A stretch of DNA of 21,855 nucleotides, taken from a virus. Positions 1 through 7,389 of this stretch are shown here, piece after piece. A program made the translations under genes and the position numbers. A model generated the notes under the pieces. That model had not been told where the DNA came from. It made no database searches and was given only the letters and a program-made list of their open reading frames with translations. The DNA lies in IMG/VR virus record IMGVR_UViG_3300030333_000644, positions 1 through 21,855 of that record. One strand, given 5' to 3'. The stretch's first letter is position 1. Each line of letters starts with the position of its first letter.

Positions 1-364
1 CGGTCAGTTCGCAGGCATGAATGTTGTTATTGACTCTCAAGTTAATACATCTGCTCCAGGTGCATCTGGTCATCAAACTGAGTTCCGTTGTTACTTAATT
101 AAGTCAGGAACAATTCTTGAAGGTCAGCAATCTCCTCTAAGCATTGAATCAGATAGAAACATCTTATCTAAGCAAGATGTTATGTCAGTTGATTATCATA
201 CTGCTTATCACATTATGGGTACTAAGTGGGCATCTGCTACAGATAACCCAACTAATGCTCAGTTAATGAGTTCAAGCAACTGGGCTGCTACATATGATGT
301 AGATTTAGTTCCTATTGTTGAGCTAATCGTTAACTCACCACTTGATACTTCAACTATTTCTTAA
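1..364 (+). CDS. Major capsid protein, C-terminal part (5' truncated)
   Basis: The reading frame is open from base 2, so the gene begins upstream of the window; the ATG at 17 is internal. The visible 120 or so residues carry features of the C-terminus of Gp13-like phage major capsid proteins: an acidic ESDRNI segment, a VDYHTAYHIMGTKW segment that matches the family's H-P-x-G-x-x-W region, an NPTNAQL stretch, an SSNW motif and a final hydrophobic strand (VPIVELIVNSP). The capsid protein forms the icosahedral head shell. An intrinsic terminator follows directly and the head-tail connector gene comes next, the order expected for capsid then joining genes. A tail tube protein was considered, but the motif order fits a coat protein better. 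The call is from remembered family patterns. Confidence 0.72.
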   Translation, partial: GQFAGMNVVIDSQVNTSAPGASGHQTEFRCYLIKSGTILEGQQSPLSIESDRNILSKQDVMSVDYHTAYHIMGTKWASATDNPTNAQLMSSSNWAATYDVDLVPIVELIVNSPLDTSTIS

Positions 365-385
365 TAGTATTAAGTAGCAAAGTAG

Positions 386-420
386 TAAAAAGCCTCATCA
401 ATTATTGGTGGGGTTTTTTC
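386..420 (+). terminator. Rho-independent terminator after the capsid gene
   Basis: An inverted repeat at 393-413 (CCTCATCAAT / ATTGGTGGGG, with two G-T pairs) forms a stem of about nine to ten pairs with a tiny loop, followed at once by six T residues (414-419) and preceded by an A-run. It lies 22 bases after the capsid stop codon. It would separate the highly expressed capsid transcript from the joining and tail genes. A weak -10-like TACAAT at 428-433 could restart transcription, but its only -35 candidate overlaps the stem. Confidence 0.85.
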
Positions 421-456
421 TTTACGCTACAATAAAACTAAAATTACTTTCTTATC

Positions 457-987
457 GTGGCAGCCACTATAAATGCAACTATAAAAGATGCTAACGCTAA
501 TAGCTATGTCACTTTGACAGAAGCTAATAGTTATTTTGAAACCGTACCAGATTCGAGTACTTGGACTAATAAAACAGATGATCAGAAAAATAGAGCATTA
601 ATATCAGCTACCAGATGGATTGATAGCTTTGTGTTTTATGGAGACAGATGTGATGATGGACAGGCATTGAAGTTTCCAAGAAATAATTATCAGGTTGATG
701 GAGTTGAGTTAGCTTGTTCTACTATTCCATTGAATATTAAATATGCACAATATGAATTAGCTAGGGCTTTAGCAAATGATACGGGAGCTATAACGGGTAC
801 AACTGGTAAAGATGGTAATTTTTCTGAAGTGAAACTAGGAGATATTGAAGTGAAATACAATACTGATAGTCAAGGAACAGGATCTATAAATAATATTCTT
901 GATGTTTACCCGTGGTTACAAAGTTATTTAGGTGCTTATATACTTGGTGGAGCTGGTAGTTTTCAGATGAGGGTAGTTAGAGGATAA
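457..987 (+). CDS. Head-tail connector (adaptor) protein
   Basis: A 176-residue protein starting at GTG 457. The N-terminal half has the motif pattern of phage head-tail connector proteins that databases often label DnaT-like: a YVTLTEANSYFE segment (residues about 17-28), then a tryptophan, then an ALISATRWID helix, followed by a short conserved FPRNN stretch. Such proteins form a ring below the portal and link the head to the tail. The stop codon overlaps the next start (TAATG at 985-989), so it is translationally coupled to the head-closure gene. Position directly after the capsid gene supports the call. Despite the database name there is no reason to think it acts in DNA replication. Confidence 0.72.
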   Translation: MAATINATIKDANANSYVTLTEANSYFETVPDSSTWTNKTDDQKNRALISATRWIDSFVFYGDRCDDGQALKFPRNNYQVDGVELACSTIPLNIKYAQYELARALANDTGAITGTTGKDGNFSEVKLGDIEVKYNTDSQGTGSINNILDVYPWLQSYLGAYILGGAGSFQMRVVRG

Positions 988-1373
988 TGGCAGGACAACT
1001 TGACTCATTATTAAAAAGCGTTGCAAAAGATATAGTTGCGACTTTAGGAGATTCTCTCGATACAACTATTACTTATGTAAAGAAGGGAGTTTCAAGTTAT
1101 AACGTAGAAACAGGAGAGCAAGTTACTGTAGACACAACTTATTCAGATATAAAAGTACCAATTGAATTTATCAAGTCTGAAGATGACGAAGGTAGAGAAA
1201 TAAGACAAGCAAAGTTATATATAACTCCCGATTTAATTGGTGATAACCAAGTCGATTTTGATGATGAAATCCAACTAACATATGCGGGAGAAACAAGAAC
1301 TGCACAGATTTACGATATAGACACTAGAAGAGGTGGACAGGTTTATCTATTTACAATCTTGGTGCGCTTCTGA
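987..1373 (+). CDS. Head closure / head-tail joining protein
   Basis: A 128-residue, mainly beta-strand protein in the position of lambda FII or SPP1 gp16. The N-terminal helix is followed by alternating strands, including a central ITPDLIGDNQVDFDDEIQL region, where a strand lays out a defined surface for a small beta-barrel fold, and a terminal strand (QVYLFTILVRF). Proteins of this class sit below the connector and provide the surface on which the tail docks. The start overlaps the upstream stop by one base and its own stop overlaps the next start (TGATG at 1371-1375). No diagnostic motif was seen, so the call leans on size, strand pattern and gene order. Confidence 0.6.
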   Translation: MAGQLDSLLKSVAKDIVATLGDSLDTTITYVKKGVSSYNVETGEQVTVDTTYSDIKVPIEFIKSEDDEGREIRQAKLYITPDLIGDNQVDFDDEIQLTYAGETRTAQIYDIDTRRGGQVYLFTILVRF

Positions 1374-1915
1374 TGGCTAATAAAGACTTATCAAAAAGTG
1401 ATCCAATTGGTGATATTGAAGCTCAAATGAATCGAGATTTTAATACTGTTATTAGAAAAGCATATAATAGTTTATCTACAAAAACTCATAGCCCTGTTTA
1501 TACAGGATTTTTTGCATCTAGTTGGAAGGTCGATACGAAACCTATTGTCGCAAAAGATGAGGTAAAAAATTTTAAACCGTGGGCTAATATTAAATTAGCT
1601 TCTGATGAAGGTGGTGAGAAATGGAAGCCTGCTGGTTTTAGACCACCAAATCCAAAAATTCAAAAAAGACATGAAATAAATAAACAGTACAATATAAAAC
1701 GACCTGTTTATATTGGAAATACTGTTAAATATGCTGCTTACGCCTTAGAAGGAGGTAAAATTCAGAATTTCATACAAGGACGTTTAGCTAAAATTATTAA
1801 AGATACAATGACACAGAAGAAAGGTAAATTATTTGTAGCATCGAGACAGATGCAAGGTTTTGGATCTTCTAAAGGAGGCGTAGGTTATTCTGAAATTAAT
1901 CTTAAGGAGTATTAA
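1373..1915 (+). CDS. Neck / tail completion protein (gpZ- or HK97 gp10-like)
   Basis: A 180-residue basic protein. Features typical of the HK97 gp10 / lambda Z class are the SPVYTGFFASSWKV segment (residues about 42-55), where a newly made tail protein often has TG-x-L-x-x-S, and the VYIGNTVKYAAYALEGG segment, which matches the N-x-x-x-YA-x-x-x-E-x-G pattern of that family. A helix (QGRLAKIIKDTM) follows. The family completes or stabilises the tail so it can join the head. The gene is coupled on both sides by one-base start-stop overlaps. The C-terminus from residue 155 on (glycine- and glutamine-rich) has no recognisable domain. Confidence 0.65.
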   Translation: MANKDLSKSDPIGDIEAQMNRDFNTVIRKAYNSLSTKTHSPVYTGFFASSWKVDTKPIVAKDEVKNFKPWANIKLASDEGGEKWKPAGFRPPNPKIQKRHEINKQYNIKRPVYIGNTVKYAAYALEGGKIQNFIQGRLAKIIKDTMTQKKGKLFVASRQMQGFGSSKGGVGYSEINLKEY

Positions 1916-2343
1916 TGACTTTAGTTAAAACAAGAGCAGCATTTGAAAAGGCAGTAACAGATGCAGTTGCGGACGTAGATCCAACTATTGATATGGTTTA
2001 TGACAATGTTACTTTTACTAAATCAGGTAAAACTAAAAAGTATGTAGTAATGTTAATAAATTACAATCAAGCTACGATTCAAAATCAAGGTGCATCTTCA
2101 GATTTTTATTCAGGTGTTATTCAATGTAATATATACGTCCCAAAAAGTAAGGGCACAAGTCAGTTATCAGAGATAGCAGAGGCAGTGATTGATGGTTTAA
2201 CTTCTGTAAATGCTTCGGGATATACAGATACTTTTAGTGTAAAACCAAGAGTACAGGATATAAATGGACCTACAATGCTTGAAATCGAGGATAGAAGTCA
2301 TTTTGTTGGAATAATATCTTGCCAATTCTCAGCCAATGCCTAG
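1915..2343 (+). CDS. Tail terminator protein (lambda U-like)
   Basis: A 142-residue protein whose layout fits phage tail terminators of the DUF4128 / gpU kind: an N-terminal helix (residues 1-18), a strand pair, an SSDFYSGVIQCNIYVPK strand region, a SQLSEIAEAVIDGL helix and a long final strand region ending ISCQFSANA. Terminators cap the growing tail tube and fix its length together with the tape measure protein. It starts in a TAATG overlap with the neck gene. In lambda the next gene would be the tail tube V; here the tail assembly chaperone follows after 26 bases. Confidence 0.65.
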   Translation: MTLVKTRAAFEKAVTDAVADVDPTIDMVYDNVTFTKSGKTKKYVVMLINYNQATIQNQGASSDFYSGVIQCNIYVPKSKGTSQLSEIAEAVIDGLTSVNASGYTDTFSVKPRVQDINGPTMLEIEDRSHFVGIISCQFSANA

Positions 2344-2349
2344 TATAAT
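2319..2349 (+). promoter_or_regulatory. Possible sigma70-type promoter before the chaperone gene
   Basis: A perfect TATAAT at 2344-2349 lies just after the tail terminator stop, with TTGCCA (five of six matches to TTGACA) at 2319-2324. The 19-base spacing is longer than ideal. It precedes the first non-overlapping gene start (2370) in this block, which makes a start of transcription here plausible. In AT-rich DNA such matches also arise by chance. Confidence 0.35.
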
Positions 2350-2369
2350 AAAGTAGCAGTACTTATTTT

Positions 2370-2726
2370 ATGACTAGAGCAGTTGATCTTTTAAGAAACA
2401 AGTTTGGAGTTTCTCAGCTTTATAAACATGATGTAGTAAAAGAAGGAACAGTTGTACTTACTGTTTATTGGCATCCTTTGACTATTGCAGAGAGAGAAGC
2501 CATTTCCAAAAAATCAGGCACAGACGATACTAATGATTATGCTTTGCAGATGATGATTGAAAAAGCATTAGATAAAGATGGTGCAAGACTTTTTCAAGAT
2601 GGAGATAAGGCTTCATTAAGAAGAGAAGTTTCAGCATCTATTCTTGAAGAAATACAGATAGCGATGATTACGGTGGGAACTGATAAGGAGGTTAAAGAGG
2701 CTAAAGCCGATTTGAAAAGCAAATAA
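2370..2726 (+). CDS. Tail assembly chaperone (lambda G-like)
   Basis: A 118-residue, mostly helical acidic/basic mixed protein directly upstream of the tape measure. The N-terminus (residues 15-40) forms strands including VVLTVYWHPLTIAEREAI, a pattern typical of phage tail assembly chaperones; helices rich in E, K and D follow. In lambda, gpG binds the tape measure protein and recruits tube subunits, and a fraction of ribosomes shift frame to make gpGT. Here a second open frame begins at 2716, overlaps the last codons of this gene and encodes a T-like domain. A TATAAT box lies 20 bases before the ATG. The A-rich run around 2715-2727 next to the stop is the likely shift site. Confidence 0.7.
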   Translation: MTRAVDLLRNKFGVSQLYKHDVVKEGTVVLTVYWHPLTIAEREAISKKSGTDDTNDYALQMMIEKALDKDGARLFQDGDKASLRREVSASILEEIQIAMITVGTDKEVKEAKADLKSK

Positions 2727-2910
2727 AGATTGGCAATTCTTATTTAGTTTGGCAAAGCAGTTACATAAAACTGTAGCTGAATTATGTGAAACTCTTACTA
2801 TCGAAGAGATGATGGGTTGGGCTGCTTATGCAGAGATTGAAAATGATGAATATAAAAAACAACAAGAACAAGCACAAAGAAATAGTGCTTTAAAAGGTAG
2901 AAGAAGGTAG
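2716..2910 (+). CDS. Chaperone T-like extension, probably made by +1 frameshifting
   Basis: This frame is +1 to the upstream chaperone frame, open from 2716 (after a TGA at 2713) to TAG at 2908. It reads NKDWQFLFSLAKQLHKTVAEL, then TIEEMMGWAAYAEIENDEYKKQ, ending in a basic tail. The W-x-x-LAK-x-L-x-x-TV-x-EL and W-x-AY motifs match the GpT-like C-terminal half of tail assembly chaperones. No ATG precedes the conserved part: the only in-frame starts are TTG 2749 and ATG 2809, both inside it. A slip of tRNA-Lys by one base on AAAA (2715-2718) would give a 179-residue fusion. The -1 frame closes at 2774 and shows no such domain. The shift itself is inferred. Confidence 0.68.
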   Translation, partial: KANKDWQFLFSLAKQLHKTVAELCETLTIEEMMGWAAYAEIENDEYKKQQEQAQRNSALKGRRR

Positions 2911-2942
2911 AATAGAAATAATTTTATTATTCAGATAGAAAA

Positions 2943-5147
2943 GTGGCAGCAGGTTATGACGTAAATCTGAATATAGCTCTTAAAAATTCTAATAAGTTAA
3001 TGCAACTCCGTAAGGAGTTGAAAGCAGCTGGAGAAGCTCAAGTTAGATTTAACAAAGCAGCTAGTGAAGGTAATGGAATAGCAGTTGCTACATTTAATAA
3101 ATTAAATAAACAACTTTCAAGAGCAAAGGGGTTATTAAACAAGGCTGCATATGGTACGGACAGTTTTAAAAGAGCAGCAAGGGCATTAGTAAATGTAGAA
3201 AAAGAACATAATCATCAATTAAAAGAAAAAGAAAAGTTATTAAATAAGTTGAGAATGGAATCAGATCCTCTGTTTCAACTTAAGCAACAAAGAAAACAAC
3301 AGATCAAAGAAAATATACGTCAAAATAGAGCACTTAGGTTTACAAATGTTAACCCTGGTCGTCCTGCTGTTGTCGGAGATTATGGGCAAGCTGGAGGAAG
3401 AGTTGGCCCTGCACAAATATTAAATAATTCGCAAGGAGGATTTTTAGCTTTTAGTAAAGTTGCTGATAAAATTGCTGATGGTGTGAAAGCAAACGTAAAG
3501 CAAACCACAAAAACAGCACAGGTATTAACTCAACAAGCAACTAGGTCTAATTTTGAAGCAATTTCAAATCAGTTTGGAGTGCAAGGTGGAAGAATAGGAC
3601 CACAACAAGCACCATTTTTTAACAGAATGGGTTTTGGTAGAAATGCAAAATCCACTGGTCCATTTGCTATGCCTGGTGGTGCAGCAGGTAGATTAAAAGG
3701 TGGTGTTGGTAGTGCATTGATTGGTGGTGGTTTTCCTTTCTTATTTGGAGCTGGCGGTCTTAGTGCAATCATGGGTGGTGCTGCAGGTGCAATCGGTGGA
3801 GCATTAGCACCAGGTGGGGGTTTTGCTCTTTCTATCGCTGCTACTGCTGTCGCTGCTCAAATTGAAGATGCAATAAAGTTTAGAAAAGAATTAAAATTAG
3901 TAAATAATCAATTATTGGCTGTTGGTAGCACTGCAAATTTTTCAAGACAAGAAGTAAAGGAGTTAGCTAAACAATTTAATATAACCAAAGAGGAAGCGAC
4001 ACAATTAATAGATAGTTTTGTTCCTCGATTTGAAAACGAACTAGATGTAAATGCTTTATTAGATGTTTTTGGTAAAGATGGACTAAAGGTGTTTGACGCA
4101 GTTTCTGGTGCGACTGACAATCAAAAATTAATAAATGAAATAGTAAAAGCTAGAGATATTATTGGACAGACAAAAGCAGATGAATTATTAGCAGATTTAA
4201 AAACTGAAACAAGTCTTGAAGTTCAACTAAGGTTAACAAGAGAAATTGCAAAAGCTAATAGAAATATAGTTTTACAGGATTTAGAACTTAATCGAAAAAT
4301 TGGAGGTAAACGATATGAAAATGTTGTTAATGAAAATTTCGATGCCTTTATAAATCAACTTGATCCGAATAGTGACTTAGCGAAGTTGTTGCAAGAGAAT
4401 CTTAGGAAAGACCTTTCTGATATAAAAACTTATCAAGAACTTGCAAGAAGCTATGGTCCTGGTGGTGGTACTTTTAGATTTTCAGAAGAGGTTGAAGAAA
4501 TATTCCGTAGAGACTTTTATAATTTCTTAAATCCTCTTGATGAAGCTGTTGACAGATCACAAAAACTTGTTGAGTTTGCTAGAGAATACGCTCTTCAATT
4601 ACAAGAGTTTGAAGAATTTAAAGCACCTGTAGATGAAATAGAAAGATTATCAAGAGCAACACGGGTCGTTCTTGATGTAAGTAAAGAATTGAAAACAAGT
4701 TTTGCAGAATCCTTTAAAGGAATTGTTAAGGGAACAATGACAGTTACCGATGCCTTTAGAAATATGTTGAACAGGATTGGCGATTACTTCTTGGATCTCG
4801 CTGCACAAGTTATGGCTGCTGGTATTCAAAAATCTTTCTTAGGCTTGTTTCAAAATATGTTTAATGTTCAGATGCCATCTCCTATGGCAGAAGGAGGGCG
4901 AGTTACTGGTGGTAGGCCATATATAGTTGGAGAACGAGGGCCAGAATTATTTAGTCCAGGAGTAAGTGGCAATATTACACCGAATCATGCTTTAGGTGGA
5001 TCAACAAATATCGTAGTAAATGTAGATGCTTCTGGTTCTAACGTAGAAGGAGATGAAGATAGAGGAAAAGAACTTGGTCGTCTTATATCAGTTGCAGTAC
5101 AATCTGAAATAATACAACAACAAAGGCCAGGAGGATTACTTGCATAA
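2943..5147 (+). CDS. Tail tape measure protein
   Basis: A 734-residue protein starting at GTG 2943, directly after the chaperone frames as in lambda (G, T, H). Residues about 15-130 are charged and heptad-like, a probable coiled coil. Residues about 248-307 are a glycine/alanine-rich hydrophobic segment able to insert in a membrane. Residues about 580-645 form an amphipathic region (FKGIVKGTMTVTDAFRNML onward) like the C-terminal domain of lambda-type tape measures. Residues 648-680 carry the AEGG-x-x-x-GG-x-x-x-VGE-x-GPE motif common near tape measure C-termini. Two similar short stretches, AGGRVGPAQ and QGGRIGPQQ, lie about 65 residues apart. The protein sets tail length and probably forms or guides the DNA channel. 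Its stop overlaps the next start (TAATG). Confidence 0.9.
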   Translation: MAAGYDVNLNIALKNSNKLMQLRKELKAAGEAQVRFNKAASEGNGIAVATFNKLNKQLSRAKGLLNKAAYGTDSFKRAARALVNVEKEHNHQLKEKEKLLNKLRMESDPLFQLKQQRKQQIKENIRQNRALRFTNVNPGRPAVVGDYGQAGGRVGPAQILNNSQGGFLAFSKVADKIADGVKANVKQTTKTAQVLTQQATRSNFEAISNQFGVQGGRIGPQQAPFFNRMGFGRNAKSTGPFAMPGGAAGRLKGGVGSALIGGGFPFLFGAGGLSAIMGGAAGAIGGALAPGGGFALSIAATAVAAQIEDAIKFRKELKLVNNQLLAVGSTANFSRQEVKELAKQFNITKEEATQLIDSFVPRFENELDVNALLDVFGKDGLKVFDAVSGATDNQKLINEIVKARDIIGQTKADELLADLKTETSLEVQLRLTREIAKANRNIVLQDLELNRKIGGKRYENVVNENFDAFINQLDPNSDLAKLLQENLRKDLSDIKTYQELARSYGPGGGTFRFSEEVEEIFRRDFYNFLNPLDEAVDRSQKLVEFAREYALQLQEFEEFKAPVDEIERLSRATRVVLDVSKELKTSFAESFKGIVKGTMTVTDAFRNMLNRIGDYFLDLAAQVMAAGIQKSFLGLFQNMFNVQMPSPMAEGGRVTGGRPYIVGERGPELFSPGVSGNITPNHALGGSTNIVVNVDASGSNVEGDEDRGKELGRLISVAVQSEIIQQQRPGGLLA

Positions 5148-5500
5148 TGGCTACGTTTCCCTCAATAAAACCTAAATATGGGCAGCAGAAAAGATCCGCA
5201 CCATTAACTCGTACGATTCGCTTTGCTGATGGTTATGAACATAGACTTTTATTTGGTTTAGCACAACATCAGAATCCAAAAGTTTTTAATCTTACTTTTG
5301 AAGTTTCAGAAACAGATGCGGATACCATAGAAACTTTTTTAGATGCTCGTGCCAATGACAGTGATAGTTTTACCTTTACTCCTCCAGGAGAAAGTTCTTC
5401 TTCTGAATTTGTTTGCGAAGGGTGGAGTAAATCTATACCATTTAATAACAGGGCTACAATTCAAGCTACTTTTAGACAAGTATTTGAACCAACTTCCTAA
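5147..5500 (+). CDS. Minor tail protein (lambda M-like)
   Basis: A 117-residue protein matching the phage minor tail M family by its layout: a basic N-terminus with P-x-YG (KPKYGQQKRS), an RTIRFADGYEHR strand (residues about 22-33), a central LTFEVSETDADTIETFLDAR helix-strand region and a final FTFTPPGE ... FVCEGWS segment. In lambda gpM is added near the tail tip during initiator assembly and helps join the tip to the tube. One-base overlaps link it to the tape measure gene before and the L-like gene after, the same order as in lambda. Confidence 0.8.
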   Translation: MATFPSIKPKYGQQKRSAPLTRTIRFADGYEHRLLFGLAQHQNPKVFNLTFEVSETDADTIETFLDARANDSDSFTFTPPGESSSSEFVCEGWSKSIPFNNRATIQATFRQVFEPTS

Positions 5501-6075
5501 TGTCAGTTAATTCAGCAGTATTTAGCAGTTTGCAAAGTATTAATCCGTCAGCGATTATTGAATTATTTACCTTGCAATTATCTACAGCATTGCATGGTGC
5601 AAATACCATATACAGATTTCATTCTGGTAGTAATTTGAATGCAAATGGTCAAATAGTTTGGGATGGTAATTCTTATCTTAGATTTCCTATACAAGCTTCA
5701 GGTTTTGCTTTTCAACGTGGACAATTACCTAGACCTAAAATAGTAATAAGTAATGCAACTGGATTGATTTCTGCAATACTTTTAAGTGTAAATGAAACAA
5801 CAGCTGGTAATGATTTAACGGGAGCCACAGTTACAAGAATAAGAACATTAGCTAAATTTATTGATGCTTCTAATTTTGCTGATGGAACAAATGCAACTGC
5901 TGATCCAACTGCTGAGTTTCCTAGAGAAGTATATGCAATAGATCGTAAGTCCGCAGAAACTAGAGAAATTGTTGAATTTGAGCTTGCTGCTCCTACTGAT
6001 CTTGCGGGAGTTAGGATACCGAAGCGTCAAGCGACACGATCAATATTCCCTTCCATTGGTACGTTTGTTCAATGA
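5500..6075 (+). CDS. Minor tail protein (lambda L-like), lacking the cysteine domain
   Basis: A 191-residue member of the phage tail L family. Diagnostic stretches are IVWDGNSYLRFPIQASGF (residues about 50-67), RGQLPRPKIVISN, and IDRKSAETREIVEFELAAP followed by LAGVRIPKRQ near the C-terminus, which parallels the corresponding lambda segment. Lambda gpL continues with a cysteine-rich C-terminal domain that holds an iron-sulfur cluster; this protein has no cysteine at all and stops 10 residues after RQATRS. The gene downstream starts in the stop codon (ATGA at 6072-6075), so no remnant of the domain lies beyond it. It acts in the tail-tip initiator complex. The family call is firm; the loss of the domain is read directly from the sequence. 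Confidence 0.82.
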   Translation: MSVNSAVFSSLQSINPSAIIELFTLQLSTALHGANTIYRFHSGSNLNANGQIVWDGNSYLRFPIQASGFAFQRGQLPRPKIVISNATGLISAILLSVNETTAGNDLTGATVTRIRTLAKFIDASNFADGTNATADPTAEFPREVYAIDRKSAETREIVEFELAAPTDLAGVRIPKRQATRSIFPSIGTFVQ

Positions 6076-6773
6076 GTTGGAAATATAAAGCACTACTCCA
6101 TGCTCAACGTGAAGACCCTAAAGAGTCTTGTGGTTTGTTGTTAAATATAAAAGGTAAGGAAAGATATTATCCTTGTCGTAATCTTTCGATGACGGATCAT
6201 CAATGTTTTATTATCGACCCAGAGGATTATGTAAAAGCAGATAATACAGGTGAGATAGTTGCAGTGGTTCATAGTCACCCCATAACACCTCCAACACCAA
6301 GCCAAGCAGATAAAATAAGTTGTGAAGATAGTAATTTACCTTGGCATATTGTTAACCCAAAGACAGAACAGTGGGCATATTTAGAACCGTGCGGATACAA
6401 GCCACCTTTATTAGGACGACAATGGGTATGGGGAATAACAGATTGTTGGAGTTTAATAAGAGATTGGTATAAAGAAGAAAAAAATATTGAACTTAGAGAT
6501 TGGAAAAGACCTACAACATTAGAGGAATTTAATAATAAACCTATGTTTGAAGATTGTGCTTGGCGAACTAATTTCAGAGAATTAAGACCTAATGAAAAAT
6601 TAGAAGATGGAGATGTTTTACTTATGAGTATTTTGCATCCAACTTTAAATCATGTAGCATTATTTTTTGAAGGAGATGTTATTCATCATTTAACCGATAG
6701 ACTATCTTGTAGAGAGCCTTACTCTGAATGGCTGTTAAAATGTACAGGAAAGAGGTATCGTTATGCTTCGTAA
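6072..6773 (+). CDS. Tail tip assembly peptidase (lambda K-like): JAMM plus NlpC/P60
   Basis: A 233-residue two-domain protein. Residues 1-105 form a JAB/JAMM metallopeptidase domain with all ligands visible: E18 in KESCGLL, then H67-S-H69 and S77-Q-A-D80 in the HSHPITPPTPSQAD motif. Residues about 112-230 form an NlpC/P60 cysteine peptidase domain with C125 in the TDCWSLIRDW motif, H194 in LNHVALFFEGD and a third polar residue at H205. In the lambda family gpK is needed for tail-tip assembly; the NlpC/P60 half is expected to cut peptidoglycan cross-links. Both active sites look intact. It overlaps L by ATGA and overlaps the I-like gene by 11 bases. Confidence 0.88.
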   Translation: MSWKYKALLHAQREDPKESCGLLLNIKGKERYYPCRNLSMTDHQCFIIDPEDYVKADNTGEIVAVVHSHPITPPTPSQADKISCEDSNLPWHIVNPKTEQWAYLEPCGYKPPLLGRQWVWGITDCWSLIRDWYKEEKNIELRDWKRPTTLEEFNNKPMFEDCAWRTNFRELRPNEKLEDGDVLLMSILHPTLNHVALFFEGDVIHHLTDRLSCREPYSEWLLKCTGKRYRYAS

Positions 6774-7389
6774 AGTAAAGCTATATGGAGAATTAGCAGA
6801 ATTTGTCGGGCATAAAGAGTTCGATGTTAATGTGGACACAATAGGAAAAGCTATTAGTTTTTTAATTCATAATTTTGCTGGTGTAGAGGCTCATATGAGT
6901 CCAAAGTATTATCAAGTTAAAGTAGGTAACTACGATTTAGATAAAGACGAATTATCGTATCCGATAGGGAAAGAGGATATACATTTTATACCAGTTATAG
7001 CTGGTGCAGGAAGAGGAGGATTAGGCAAGATTTTATTAGGTGCAGCTTTGATAGGTGCTGCTTTTATGACAGGTGGTGTAAGTTTTACATTCGCACCAAT
7101 TCCTTATGCGAATGCGGGTGCTATTACAGGAATTACTGGTACTTTTTTAGGTAAAGCTGCTGTTTATTTAGGTGCTTCTTTGGTTTTATCTGGCGTAGCA
7201 GAAATGCTATTCCCTTTGCCTAAACCTGAAAAATTTAATTCAGAAGAAGACCCACAATTATCTTTTAATTTTAGTGGAGTGCAGAATACATCAAGAGCAG
7301 GCACTCCTATACCAATAGTCTATGGTGAAATAATTACAGGAAGTGTTGTAATAAGTGCAGCAGTTGACACTAATCAGGTGGAAGCATGA
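6763..7389 (+). CDS. Tail assembly protein (lambda I-like)
   Basis: A 208-residue protein of the lambda tail I family. The N-terminal 80 residues resemble the family's small beta-grasp-like domain (RKVKLYGELAEFVG start, then VGNYDLDKDEL). Residues about 80-165 are glycine- and alanine-rich and very hydrophobic (several segments such as KILLGAALIGAAFMTGGV) and could span membrane or be buried in assembly. The C-terminus holds the conserved AGTPIPIVYGE segment. gpI is needed to form the tail initiator with J, K and L and is not retained in mature lambda virions. The start lies within the K-like gene, and its stop overlaps the J-like start by ATGA (7386-7389). Confidence 0.82.
   Translation: MLRKVKLYGELAEFVGHKEFDVNVDTIGKAISFLIHNFAGVEAHMSPKYYQVKVGNYDLDKDELSYPIGKEDIHFIPVIAGAGRGGLGKILLGAALIGAAFMTGGVSFTFAPIPYANAGAITGITGTFLGKAAVYLGASLVLSGVAEMLFPLPKPEKFNSEEDPQLSFNFSGVQNTSRAGTPIPIVYGEIITGSVVISAAVDTNQVEA

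Noticed and set aside
1-364. Reading the first frame as the missing tail tube protein
   Set aside because: The D-x-H-x-A-x-H-x-x-G-x-x-W, NPTNAQL and SSNW motif order fits a capsid C-terminus, and the connector gene follows.
2726-2776. A -1 frameshift in the tail chaperone as in lambda
   Set aside because: The -1 frame stops at 2774-2776 and lacks a T-like sequence; no X-XXY-YYZ heptamer leads into a long -1 frame.
2911-2942. AT-only inverted repeat before the tape measure gene
   Set aside because: AATAATTTTATTATT is palindromic but has no GC pairs and lies between coupled genes; too weak for a terminator.
3569-4120. Minus-strand open frames opposite the tape measure gene (3569-3772, 3908-4120)
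   Set aside because: Their proline/leucine- or serine-rich composition is the reverse shadow of the glycine-rich and helical tape measure; no ribosome site or conserved motif.
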